A DNA stretch of 57,194 bases from the IMG/VR virus record IMGVR_UViG_3300046616_000599, positions 1 through 57,194 of that record. The stretch is one strand, 5' to 3'. How positions within the stretch are numbered: the stretch's first letter is position 1; every line of letters starts with the position of its first letter. This document shows positions 21,720-28,984 of the stretch, in pieces. A program made the translations under genes and the position numbers. The stretch is from a virus. The notes under the pieces are model-generated. The model saw only the letters and a program-made list of their open reading frames with translations, had not been told where the DNA came from and made no database searches.

Positions 21720-22330
21720 TGCGCGTAGCCATCAAGGAATCGAAGGCGCCCAAGCCGAAGAATTGCAAGAACCCAGCGTGCGGGGACTCATTCGTTCCGC
21801 AGCGACTCGGGCAGGCGGTGTGCGGATACAAGTGCGGTCTCGCCATCAAGGACGTCAATCAGGCGAAGGCCGGTAAGGCATTGGCTCAAGTTGGGCGCCG
21901 CGAGATCAGAGTCCGCAAGGAAAAGCTGAAGACCAGGGCTGACCACCTGCGCGAAGCCCAGGCTGCCGTGAACAAATTTGTTCGGCTGCGTGATGCACAC
22001 CTTCCTTGCATCAGCTGCGACTCGATGCCGAACGACAACGACCTAATGACGGGTAGTCGCTGGGACGCTGGGCATTACCGATCGGTTGGCGCCTGCCCAG
22101 AGCTGCGCTTCGAGCCGCTGAACATTCACCGCCAGTGCGTGAAGTGCAACCGCAACCTGTCCGGCAACGCGGTCGAGTACCGCATCCGGTTGGTGCAGCG
22201 GATCGGCGCCGAAACCATCGCTTGGCTGGAAGGGCCTCATGAGCCCCGCAAGTACACCGTCGAAGAAATCAAAAATATCAAGGCCGAATACAGGGCGAAA
22301 ACAAGGGAACTGAAGAGGGCGGCAGCATGA
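21719..22330 (+). CDS. ninG: NinG / Rap recombination endonuclease
   Basis: ATG at 21719 overlaps the ninB stop. The 203-residue protein has a zinc motif at the start (CKNPACGDSF, CGYKCGLAI) and the NinG core LPCISCDSMP, WDAGHYRSVGACPELRF and HRQCVKCNRNLSGN. Lambda Rap is a structure-specific nuclease acting on recombination intermediates. All expected cysteines and histidines appear present. Confidence 0.93.
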   Translation: MRVAIKESKAPKPKNCKNPACGDSFVPQRLGQAVCGYKCGLAIKDVNQAKAGKALAQVGRREIRVRKEKLKTRADHLREAQAAVNKFVRLRDAHLPCISCDSMPNDNDLMTGSRWDAGHYRSVGACPELRFEPLNIHRQCVKCNRNLSGNAVEYRIRLVQRIGAETIAWLEGPHEPRKYTVEEIKNIKAEYRAKTRELKRAAA

Positions 22331-22908
22331 AAATCCATTCCGCGCGCCAAGCTTGGCACGACTGCAACTACAACCCGGCCCCGGGCCAGACTTCTGATGC
22401 TGCCGAATTGGGTGTAGTGGTACAGAGCACTGAGCGAGGCCCGACGGCGAACCCTGCGATGCACTCGGTGCTGGCCGGTCACATTCAGTCGGCTATCGCA
22501 CGGCTTCACTTTCAATTGCGGGCTTTCGGCAATGCAATGTATGCGGCTGAGCCGACGGATGATGATCGGGAGGAGGCCGAAGGCGCGGTATTTAACTTGG
22601 CATGTTCCCGAGTAGCGCGCATGACCGCTAGCAAGCGGGAGCGGGCCGAGTATGTCGCCAAGGGTGTTTTTCGCCGCTATCGCTACATGCATCAGGGTGG
22701 GCAATCGGCCAATGCTGATCCGCTGATCAAGCCTGAGCAGTTCCGAGCCTGGATGAAAGGGGAGTACGGCGTCGAGCTTACATCTGCAGCCTGGGGACGT
22801 GATTGGGAGCCATTCGTGCAGCTTTGTTTCGAAGCCTGCTCCGACATCGACGCCCGAGCATTGAGTCCAATCGGCGGAGTGATTTACAAGATGAAAGAGG
22901 CCGCTTGA
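22327..22908 (+). CDS. Putative late-gene regulator position, unknown family
   Basis: The 193-residue protein overlaps ninG by 4 bases and ends at the late promoter, where lambdoid phages encode antiterminator Q. It contains ARLHFQLRAFGNAMYAAEPT and SRVARMTASKRERAEYVAKG, a basic helical region, but no Q motif that I recognise. A late antitermination role fits the two terminators and further late-operon terminators downstream, yet is inference. Confidence 0.6.
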   Translation: MKIHSARQAWHDCNYNPAPGQTSDAAELGVVVQSTERGPTANPAMHSVLAGHIQSAIARLHFQLRAFGNAMYAAEPTDDDREEAEGAVFNLACSRVARMTASKRERAEYVAKGVFRRYRYMHQGGQSANADPLIKPEQFRAWMKGEYGVELTSAAWGRDWEPFVQLCFEACSDIDARALSPIGGVIYKMKEAA

Positions 22909-22933
22909 CTTCCCGCACGGCTGAGGGCATCAT
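22905..22933 (+). promoter_or_regulatory. Candidate late promoter (pR'-like)
   Basis: TTGACT (22905..22910), 17 bases, CATCAT (22928..22933). It begins inside the last codons of the preceding gene and is followed by two terminators, the arrangement of lambda pR'-tR'. Confidence 0.55.
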
Positions 22934-22974
22934 TTCCCCATAGTTAGTATTTTGCCTTCGGCAAGTTACTTGAA

Positions 22975-22999
22975 AACCGGCCAGCAAGCCGGTTTTTTT
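22975..22999 (+). terminator. First terminator after the late promoter
   Basis: AACCGGC and GCCGGTT pair around CAGCAA and are followed by T5 or more. Confidence 0.9.
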
Positions 23000-23019
23000 A
23001 TGTCCGCCAGAAAGCAAAA

Positions 23020-23045
23020 AGCCCCGATATCTTCGGGGCTTTTTT
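23020..23045 (+). terminator. Second terminator after the late promoter
   Basis: AGCCCCGA and TCGGGGCT pair around TATCT and are followed by T6. With the previous hairpin it should block late transcription unless it is antiterminated. Confidence 0.9.
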
Positions 23046-23195
23046 ATGCGCGCGGAAAAAGAGAGGGCGACTCCAGAGGGTGCGCTAACACCCAAAAGAG
23101 ACGCCGGATCGCAGATAGAGCCTGCAAGCCAGCCAAGGCCCTCACTGCTCGCGCGAGCGGGACGGAGCCTAGCAGAAAATCAAACGGACTTGCAG

Positions 23196-23381
23196 ATGTT
23201 GAAAGAATGCAGATGTGGAAAATGCAACAGACTTCTCGCCCGCGTGGGTGAGTTTACCGAGCTCCAGATCAAATGTTCCCGATGCGGGACGTTGAATCAT
23301 GAGAAGGCCCTGAGCCTCGAGCGATCGCCTTTGAGCGACATGAAAGCGGAGCACTCCGCGACAAATCATTCGACTCTATAG
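23196..23381 (+). CDS. Mu Com-like zinc protein
   Basis: The 61-residue product MLKECRCGKCNRLLARVGEF continues with LQIKCSRCGTLNHEKALSLE. Two Cys pairs (CRCGKC and KCSRC) and the IKCxRCxxxN core match Mu Com, which binds a stem-loop in mom mRNA and switches on its translation. No mom gene is here; three cargo genes follow, each headed by a copy of this gene's last 18 codons. A longer upstream frame was rejected. Whether it regulates the cargo is inference. Confidence 0.85.
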   Translation: MLKECRCGKCNRLLARVGEFTELQIKCSRCGTLNHEKALSLERSPLSDMKAEHSATNHSTL

Positions 23382-23383
23382 GT
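23324..23383 (+). repeat. com-tail leader, copy A
   Basis: Sixty bases starting ATCGCCTTTGAGCGACATG are the com 3' end and also the leader of the gene at 23390. They match 24071..24130 at 55 of 60 positions. They include the hairpin GCGGAG-CA-CTCCGC (23346..23359) and end with TAG and the ribosome-binding site. Confidence 0.9.
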
Positions 23384-23389
23384 ACAAAA

Positions 23390-23971
23390 ATGAAAGCAAT
23401 CAAAAACGGTTTTGCTCCGGTCGCATTGGCTGCTGCTTTGCTCGCATCGGGTAGCGCCGCCTTCGGCGCAGAGCTGGTAGTAAACGGCAGCTTTGAATCC
23501 CCTGGCTGCAGCAACGACTGCATCCTCAATACTCCTGCCCAGGCCGACTTCGTCACTGGCTGGACGACCTTTCTGTCTGGCGTTGAATACATTAACGTCA
23601 ATGCTGCGATCGGCAACTCCGCGGCCGCAGATGGTTCGATGAGCGTTGACCTCGCCAACTACACCTATCTGAATGGCGGCGGCATTCAACAGAACATCAA
23701 CACTGTTGTTGGCGCCCGTTACCGTTTGACCTTCAGCGCCGGTAACTCCACGTATGTGAATCGCAGTGGCAACGGCATCATCAACGTCAAGGTTGCCGGA
23801 CAAACGACCAGCTTCGACACCCCTGTCGCGACCAGTAATGCAACTGTCTGGGAAACCAAGACCTACGACTTCACTGCAACCACGCCTCAAACCACTCTGA
23901 GCTTCTGGAACGATCAAAATCCAAATGCTCACTTTGCCTTTATCGACAAGGTCAGTGTCGCTCCGCTCTAA
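23390..23971 (+). CDS. Secreted beta-sandwich protein (DUF642/anchor-type)
   Basis: The 193-residue protein has a signal peptide (MKAIKNGFAPVALAAALLAS, cleavage near FGA-EL) and a mature part beginning LVVNGSFESPGC, then SVDLANYTYLNGGGIQQNIN, RYRLTFSAGN and NAHFAFIDKVSV. That is the pattern of DUF642 or choice-of-anchor-C beta-sandwich proteins, which bind carbohydrate. One close Cys pair (CSNDC). First cargo gene after com. It would be exported, unlike the two downstream proteins. Function unknown. Confidence 0.8.
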   Translation: MKAIKNGFAPVALAAALLASGSAAFGAELVVNGSFESPGCSNDCILNTPAQADFVTGWTTFLSGVEYINVNAAIGNSAAADGSMSVDLANYTYLNGGGIQQNINTVVGARYRLTFSAGNSTYVNRSGNGIINVKVAGQTTSFDTPVATSNATVWETKTYDFTATTPQTTLSFWNDQNPNAHFAFIDKVSVAPL

Positions 23972-24070
23972 GGGCTAGGCGACTCAATGCGAATTTTGGT
24001 TTAACTGATTTGACTGAGCGAAGGTCCTAATCTGCCTTTTTTCAGGAAGAAAGCCTCGAGCTTCAAAACT

Positions 24071-24130
24071 ATCGCCTTTGAGCGACATGAAAGCGGAATC
24101 CTCCGCGACAATTCATTCGACTCAATAGGT
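24071..24130 (+). repeat. com-tail leader, copy B
   Basis: This copy is 55/60 identical to 23324..23383. In the com frame it is still open for SPLSDMKAESSATIHSTQ and ends in TAG (24126..24128), just before the LlpA start. Its hairpin GCGGA-ATCC-TCCGC keeps the stem while the loop differs. Confidence 0.9.
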
Positions 24131-24137
24131 GAACAAC

Positions 24138-24995
24138 ATGGCTGGACGTACACGTACTCCGTTTCAACGCAGCGGTACTTCGATTCTCCCTGCTTATCAA
24201 ACAATGTCTGCAGGGCAGTTCCTTCTTTCGCCAAACGGCCGTTTCAAGCTGTTGCTTCAAGCCGACGGCAACCTGGCGTTGCAGGACAATGGTGTAGTGG
24301 TTTGGGTCGCCAACGAAGCTACGCCTTACTCCTCCACCGTACCGTTGCGCTACAAGGTGCCGGTGCAACTCTACGTTCAATATGGCGCGTTTCTCGATGA
24401 TCCGACTCGGGGCCGTACCTGGCTGACAAACAACTCGACGTTCACCAGCGAGGATCAGTGGAACCGAACTCATATGTCGTTGCAGGACGACGGTAACATC
24501 GTGCTGATTGATTCTCAGGCGATTTGGAATGGCACTCCGTCCATTCCGCTTGATCCGACTTCCGGTGCAGTTCTGATCGGAGGCCCGGCCGAGCTACAGA
24601 TGGGAATGCCTTACTTCTGTGGCGATGGTGCACTGATCTTTCAAGGTGACGGCAACGTTGTGAACTACGGGCCGAACTGGAGTGTTCGCTGGGCTAGCTA
24701 CACCCAGAATAAGGGTGCAGTTAAGGCCGTTTTTCAGGCGGATGGTAATTTCGTGGTGTACGCGGCGAATGACGTACCGCTCTGGCAGGCAGGTACCGGC
24801 GGCCATCCTGGCGCTACTCTGCGTCTACAGCCAAATGGCAATTTGTCGATTATTCAGGAAAGCCCGGTTTGGGCTCGTTTTGGCTACACGCCGACTGTGC
24901 GTCGACGCAAGGTTTACTACCCCGATACCACCAGTCCTGAACATAACGGTACCGCGCCATACCCAACCTACGGCCATATCGGCTGGGAGTTCTGA
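24138..24995 (+). CDS. llpA: LlpA-type lectin bacteriocin
   Basis: ATG at 24138 (AGGTGA upstream) gives 285 residues starting [20 protein letters not shown], close to putidacin L1/LlpA. Two tandem monocot mannose-binding-lectin domains carry QxDxNxVxY-type motifs at about 41, 116, 169, 200 and 231; those at 169 (QGDGNVVNY) and 200 (QADGNFVVY) are intact. It ends with the short beta extension typical of LlpA. LlpA proteins kill related pseudomonads, binding D-rhamnose LPS and acting at BamA, without a cognate immunity gene. No signal peptide; release by phage lysis is inference. Confidence 0.93.
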   Translation: MAGRTRTPFQRSGTSILPAYQTMSAGQFLLSPNGRFKLLLQADGNLALQDNGVVVWVANEATPYSSTVPLRYKVPVQLYVQYGAFLDDPTRGRTWLTNNSTFTSEDQWNRTHMSLQDDGNIVLIDSQAIWNGTPSIPLDPTSGAVLIGGPAELQMGMPYFCGDGALIFQGDGNVVNYGPNWSVRWASYTQNKGAVKAVFQADGNFVVYAANDVPLWQAGTGGHPGATLRLQPNGNLSIIQESPVWARFGYTPTVRRRKVYYPDTTSPEHNGTAPYPTYGHIGWEF

Positions 24996-25063
24996 TCGCT
25001 CCCACACGAGCTGACGGCTTATTGCCAAGGCTCGCCCTGCGCAGATAAGGCAGGAGTAACAAA

Positions 25064-25092
25064 AGGGTCGTGCCTGTCTGGGCGACCCTCTT
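25064..25092 (+). terminator. Hairpin after the LlpA gene
   Basis: AGGGTCG (25064..25070) and CGACCCT (25083..25089) pair around 12 bases, followed by CTCTT. A modest terminator, followed by a second one at 25119. Confidence 0.5.
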
Positions 25093-25118
25093 ATATGCGA
25101 GGAGTCTCGCACTCATTT

Positions 25119-25147
25119 CAAGGCCTCGATATTGATCGGGGCTTTTT
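25119..25147 (+). terminator. Terminator before the muramidase leader
   Basis: AAGGCCTCGAT pairs with ATCGGGGGCTT (one mismatch) around ATTG, followed by a T run. It separates LlpA from the next cargo gene. Confidence 0.75.
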
Positions 25148-25181
25148 CGTTTCAAGATTCTGAAGGTCGAGAACCTCTTTT

Positions 25182-25239
25182 ATCGCCTTTGAGCGAAACG
25201 GAACCAGCAATTACTGCTCGGTTTCACCCATTCGCTTAG
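25182..25239 (+). repeat. com-tail leader, copy C (diverged)
   Basis: It starts with the same ATCGCCTTTGAGCGA and then diverges. In the com frame it stays open for 18 codons (SPLSETEPAITARFHPFA) and ends in TAG (25237..25239), the same length as copies A and B. A different hairpin (AACCAGCA with TGCTCGGTT) replaces the GCGGA stem; CATTCG near the end is shared. Confidence 0.75.
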
Positions 25240-25251
25240 GGGAAATAACGT

Positions 25252-26400
25252 ATGAAACTAATTACCAAGCCGATCAAAAGTACAGATGAAAATATCTGTG
25301 GAGCTAGCTTTTCCTATAGCGGTACGCCGAATGGTGTAGAGGTCGCAATCGGGAGTCAGCCTCTTACTTTCAGTGCATTCCAGGATAGGGATTACGCCAG
25401 CGCCGTAAGCGGCGTGTTTGCCTTGGGTACCAAGGTGGGCAACACCACCATGCAGCTTGATGCGCGTACGGCTATCAACTTCTCGGTTTCTGAGATTTCA
25501 GGCTCTAAAGGGCCGGAGAGTGATAACACAACTGTCGCAGTTGTTTTGCTGCAGGATGCCGCACCGCTCTTCACGAAGTCTTACAGCTTGAGAGTGCAGG
25601 ACGAATCCGGCGCCTACGTCGATACCAAAGAAAGCGGTGTTTACTCTGGTGCTGGTTTTTCCATCACTATGCCTACGCGGCGCCAAGGGTCTTACGTAGC
25701 CGTTCTCAAAAGTACGGTAAATCGTAATCTCGAGTGCCGAATCGAAATTGCGGTGCCGGTTTCGGGAGCAGGTAGGATCGAGGCGATGCTCAAAGTGGAT
25801 TTCCCACTGGAAGACAAGTCAGTGGCATTCACTACCGCCGAGCTTGAGAGCATGCTTCCTGCGCTGAAAAATCATGAAGGCGAAAAGGACTTCATGTATG
25901 TGGACTCAGAGGGAAACGTAACGACGGGGGTAGGCTTTTTACTTCGTAACGAAGACGCCGCGGCCGGATACCCGTTCGTGGACTTGGACGATAATCCTGC
26001 GACCGAGGAGCAGAAGCGTGCTGAATGGCGACTTATCTCCTCGAAGTACGATAAGGACATCAAACACACAGCTGACTGGTACGAAGATTTCACAGAACTC
26101 TATCTTCAGGGCGATTTCATCGACTCGAAACTCCAGTCGCTCGTAGTCAGTGATTTCTCCGGACTTAGTCGAGTATTTCCCGGCTTTGGGGAATTTCCGT
26201 CGGCTGCACGAATTGCAATCCACGATATGTATTACAACTTGGGCGCTAGCAAGCTTCAGCAGAAGTTTCCTTCACTGATGGCGGCGATCGCTCGGCGTGA
26301 TTGGTCTACTGCCGCCGTAGAGTCTCATCGAACCAAGATCGGCGAAGACCGCAACGACTATGTTCGCGACCTGTTTTTGGTCGCCGCAACTAATCAGTAA
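25252..26400 (+). CDS. Pesticin-like muramidase with unknown N-terminal domain
   Basis: The 382-residue protein has a beta-rich N-terminal region (1..190) that I do not recognise and a C-terminal T4-lysozyme/pesticin-type domain. E209, D218 and T224 (HEGEKDFMYVDSEGNVTTG) keep the E-x8-D-x5-T spacing of T4 lysozyme. The domain cleaves peptidoglycan. A separate hydrolase with spanins (54425) looks like the phage lysis enzyme, so this is more likely a bacteriocin whose N-terminal domain binds a receptor. No signal peptide and no visible immunity gene. It could instead be a second endolysin. Confidence 0.8.
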   Translation: MKLITKPIKSTDENICGASFSYSGTPNGVEVAIGSQPLTFSAFQDRDYASAVSGVFALGTKVGNTTMQLDARTAINFSVSEISGSKGPESDNTTVAVVLLQDAAPLFTKSYSLRVQDESGAYVDTKESGVYSGAGFSITMPTRRQGSYVAVLKSTVNRNLECRIEIAVPVSGAGRIEAMLKVDFPLEDKSVAFTTAELESMLPALKNHEGEKDFMYVDSEGNVTTGVGFLLRNEDAAAGYPFVDLDDNPATEEQKRAEWRLISSKYDKDIKHTADWYEDFTELYLQGDFIDSKLQSLVVSDFSGLSRVFPGFGEFPSAARIAIHDMYYNLGASKLQQKFPSLMAAIARRDWSTAAVESHRTKIGEDRNDYVRDLFLVAATNQ

Positions 26401-26430
26401 TCTCTTCGTTTTCTGATTAATTTATCCACG

Positions 26431-26464
26431 AGGTCCCGCAATGATGCGGGACCTTCTCTTTTTT
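26431..26464 (+). terminator. Terminator between cargo island and holins
   Basis: AGGTCCCGCA and TGCGGGACCT form a perfect 10-bp stem with loop ATGA, followed by TCTCTTTTTT. Confidence 0.9.
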
Positions 26465-26474
26465 GGAGTACCCC

Positions 26475-26849
26475 ATGGCCGAACCGAGTACCGGTGCCCT
26501 GGCAGTAGCCGGCGTACTTGGCAGCGTGAGTCTGGGTGCTGCCTTTCCTACAATTGACCTAGCCGCATTGGTTGGGGCTTTTGGTGGGGCTTTTTTCTAT
26601 GTCGTGTTCGCGAAGGACATTACGTCTTGGCGCCGCGTTGGTTATTTGTTTGCAGGCTGGATCGGCGGCTATTTCGGATCTGCTGAAGTCATGGGCTGGG
26701 CTTGGACTAAGACATCAGGCTTCAGCGCATTTCTATGCGGCGCCTTCTGCGTCGTGTTACTGGCGAGTGTTATCGAATGGATGCAGACCGGCGATATGCC
26801 TCGTTGGCTCCAGTGGTTCCTCAGCCGGCTCGCCGGAAAGGAGGGTTAA
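26475..26849 (+). CDS. Putative phage holin
   Basis: ATG at 26475 follows GGAGTACCCC. The 124-residue protein has three or four membrane segments (LAALVGAFGGAFFYVVFA, GYLFAGWIGGYFGSAEV, FSAFLCGAFCVVLLASVI) and a basic amphipathic C-terminus. Size and topology fit phage holins, which permeabilise the inner membrane at lysis. It is followed with no gap by another small membrane protein. Confidence 0.75.
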   Translation: MAEPSTGALAVAGVLGSVSLGAAFPTIDLAALVGAFGGAFFYVVFAKDITSWRRVGYLFAGWIGGYFGSAEVMGWAWTKTSGFSAFLCGAFCVVLLASVIEWMQTGDMPRWLQWFLSRLAGKEG

Positions 26850-27131
26850 ATGTCCGCGATATTTCAAGCTGCGTTTTGCGCGGCAATCTTCTTCATGATT
26901 GGCTTGCGCTACCGGCCGTTCCCAGACACGCGCTACAAGTTTTGCATGTCGCTAATGGCTTGGGCCGCTTGCTCTGTCACCGGTATGCAGTTCGTTAGCC
27001 TGGTTGGTCGCATCATCCTTCGCGGGGAGGTGCCCGACGCATCTTGGTTCAACACCGCATTTTATTTTCTTGCTGCATTATTGGTGTTCAGGGCGAAGGG
27101 AAATGTCGCTCGAATTTTGAAAGTAGATTGA
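26850..27131 (+). CDS. 3TM phage holin-family protein
   Basis: The gene starts at the base after the previous stop. The 93-residue protein has three membrane segments and the family features FMIGLRYRPFPDTRYKFCMS and a C-terminal RAKGNVARIL. It matches the phage 3TM holin family. With the previous gene it would form a holin/antiholin or two-holin pair. Confidence 0.8.
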   Translation: MSAIFQAAFCAAIFFMIGLRYRPFPDTRYKFCMSLMAWAACSVTGMQFVSLVGRIILRGEVPDASWFNTAFYFLAALLVFRAKGNVARILKVD

Positions 27132-27154
27132 TCTGCGACAGGTTTCGGGAATAA

Positions 27155-27418
27155 GCAAATTGCGTCGCGATACGCTACGAGGAGAGCGGCATAGATGACC
27201 AGCCCAAGAAAACCACCGGCTATCCCGACCTGAGTCAGTCTGAAACCAATGGCATGAACTCAATCAAGGCTATGGAAGCTGATGCCTGGGAACTGAGCAA
27301 GAAGATCGGCCAGATTGAAGGCCTTGACCCGCGACTGCTGGCGTTGGCCAAGACCAAACTCCAGCGGAGTTTCATGTAGTTCGCTCGCTCGATGGCACCA
27401 GCTCATCCGTTCGTCTGA
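27155..27418 (+). pseudogene. Acb2/Tad1-like (anti-CBASS sponge) gene, broken
   Basis: The frame reads RYEESGIDDQPKKTTGY, then SQSETNGMNSIKAMEADAWE, GLDPRLLALAKTKLQRSFM, then TAG (27377..27379), then FARSMAPAHPF and TGA. The order GYxxLSQxE, MNxIK, a helix, DxR, LQxxFM, xxRxxAxPxxF is that of the Acb2 family of small cyclic-nucleotide sponges. No ATG or GTG precedes the conserved start, and a Trp codon probably became amber. A 41-residue internal fragment from ATG 27254 could still be made. Family call is from motif memory. Confidence 0.55.
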
Positions 27419-27484
27419 TCCGTCGCGAGTGAGATCTGTAGGAGCGGAAACGACACGCATGTGGCTTTAGGGGTCGATGTATCG

Positions 27485-27808
27485 CTACTGGAAACGGGAG
27501 AGGTATCGGTCAAGAATCTTTGCGCACTGAACCTCAACAGACTTTATCTCAACGAGATTGATCATAATCAACGTGTCTGAGGGGCCGCCGCTTAAAAGAG
27601 CACGGAAGTCTTGCGGCCTAAGCGCCACGGCATTGCCGATCCTGACCCTGCCAGAGAACCCCGCTGCGCTCAATTCTTCCCAGGCCGTCTCATGATCTTT
27701 TTTTGCAAGTTCAAGCTTGAATTCTGAGATTTTGTGTTCTTGGTCAATTGCCAGTTTCGCAGCAACATACGACACGATCAGTCCCTGTATATTTTCATCG
27801 TTCATCAC
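27485..27808 (-). CDS. Leftward hypothetical protein among late genes
   Basis: The 107-residue protein (MMNDENIQGLIVSYVAAKLA, then VRIGNAVALRPQDFRALL) is helical then mixed, and lies opposite to the late operon. The ribosome-binding site is weak, and there are two adjacent ATG codons. It may be expressed in the lysogen. Not recognised. Confidence 0.55.
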   Translation of the reverse strand: MMNDENIQGLIVSYVAAKLAIDQEHKISEFKLELAKKDHETAWEELSAAGFSGRVRIGNAVALRPQDFRALLSGGPSDTLIMINLVEIKSVEVQCAKILDRYLSRFQ

Positions 27809-27881
27809 AGCGGTGCCTGCTTGAGATAGGAGGATTCTTAATGGGGGTAATCCTTAACATTTCAACCGTAAGCGCACAGCT

Positions 27882-28490
27882 ATGAATCGGCCACTCCCGC
27901 CTGCCATCCTGATTGATTCAATTTTCTTGGCCGTTGCCCCAGCGCCAGATGTCTGGGAATGGGTATCCCGCGAGATCATTGCCGATGGTGGCAGCATCCA
28001 CAACGAAGAGCATGCCCATCTGATCGATGCGGACATTCGAGTGATGTGGGCGTCTGCTGCCTTCACGAAGAAGGGGCGCACGGTGGTAGGCCAGGCTGAG
28101 CAGGTCGCGCTCCGTGCGGGTGGCTGGCAGAAGGCTCGGATGGAACAGCAGATGATGGACTGGTTCGGCGACGTGCCAGCCTTCATCATCACCTTGGCTG
28201 CTGACTACTGCGCCCAGTGCTCCGACGCTGATTTCTGCGCCCTCATCGAACATGAGCTGTATCACATAGCTCAAGCGACCGATAAGTATGGCCAGCCAGC
28301 ATTCACCCAGGAAGGATTGCCCAAGCTTGAGATGCGCGGACACGACGTTGAAGAGTTCGTCGGTGTGGTGCGTCGGTACGGTGCAAGCCCGGCGGTTCAA
28401 GAGATGGTGGACGCTGCAAACAATCCTGCTGAGGTAGGGAAAATGAACATATCGAGGGCCTGCGGAACCTGTCTGCTCAAGTCGGCCTGA
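27882..28490 (+). CDS. Phage putative metallopeptidase
   Basis: The 202-residue protein contains HELYH in FCALIEHELYHIAQATDKYG (about 126..145), the HExxH zinc motif, with later acidic residues (RGHDVEEFVG) that may supply the third ligand. It matches the putative phage metallopeptidase family found just upstream of terminase genes. The substrate is unknown. Confidence 0.85.
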   Translation: MNRPLPPAILIDSIFLAVAPAPDVWEWVSREIIADGGSIHNEEHAHLIDADIRVMWASAAFTKKGRTVVGQAEQVALRAGGWQKARMEQQMMDWFGDVPAFIITLAADYCAQCSDADFCALIEHELYHIAQATDKYGQPAFTQEGLPKLEMRGHDVEEFVGVVRRYGASPAVQEMVDAANNPAEVGKMNISRACGTCLLKSA

Positions 28491-28522
28491 TCCTTGACAG
28501 GACCTTGACGGAATAAACCCAT

Positions 28523-28984
28523 ATGGCAGCCCTGAAAGATGAGGTGAAGCGCTTCATTGTGCAGGCGTTGGCCTGCTTTGATACGCCGACTCAGGTAGTG
28601 CAGGCGGTCAAGGAAACATTCGGCGTCGAAGTGTCTCGCCAACAGTGCGAGCAGTACGACCCAACGAAATACGCCGGCCGTGACCTTGGCGTGAAGTGGA
28701 AAGCGGTGTTTGAAGAGACCCGCAAGCGCTTCCGCGAAGAGACCGCCGAAATCCCGATCGCCAATCGAGCATTCCGGCTCCGCGCCATGAATCGGTTCGT
28801 CGAGCGAGCCGAGACGATGAAGAACATCGGCCTCGCGATGCAGATCCTCGAGCAGGCGGCCAAGGAAGTGGGAGATGTCTACGTCAACCGCAACCGGAAG
28901 GACGAGCCCGACGATGAGCCGGCAATCCCGACGCGCATTCAGGTCGACGTAGTGGATGCGAGGAAGCCGAATGCCGAGCCTTAA
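28523..28984 (+). CDS. Terminase small subunit (DUF2280)
   Basis: The 153-residue protein has the DUF2280 pattern: MAALKDEVKRFIVQALACFD, TPTQVVQAVKETFGVEVSRQ, QYDPTKYAGRDL and FREETAEIPIANRAFRLRAM. An N-terminal HTH would recognise the packaging site. It overlaps the large subunit gene by 14 bases. Confidence 0.9.
   Translation: MAALKDEVKRFIVQALACFDTPTQVVQAVKETFGVEVSRQQCEQYDPTKYAGRDLGVKWKAVFEETRKRFREETAEIPIANRAFRLRAMNRFVERAETMKNIGLAMQILEQAAKEVGDVYVNRNRKDEPDDEPAIPTRIQVDVVDARKPNAEP

Noticed and set aside
23046-23195. N-terminal extension of the Com-like protein
   Set aside because: It starts directly after a terminator without a ribosome-binding site, and the extra residues are not Com-like.
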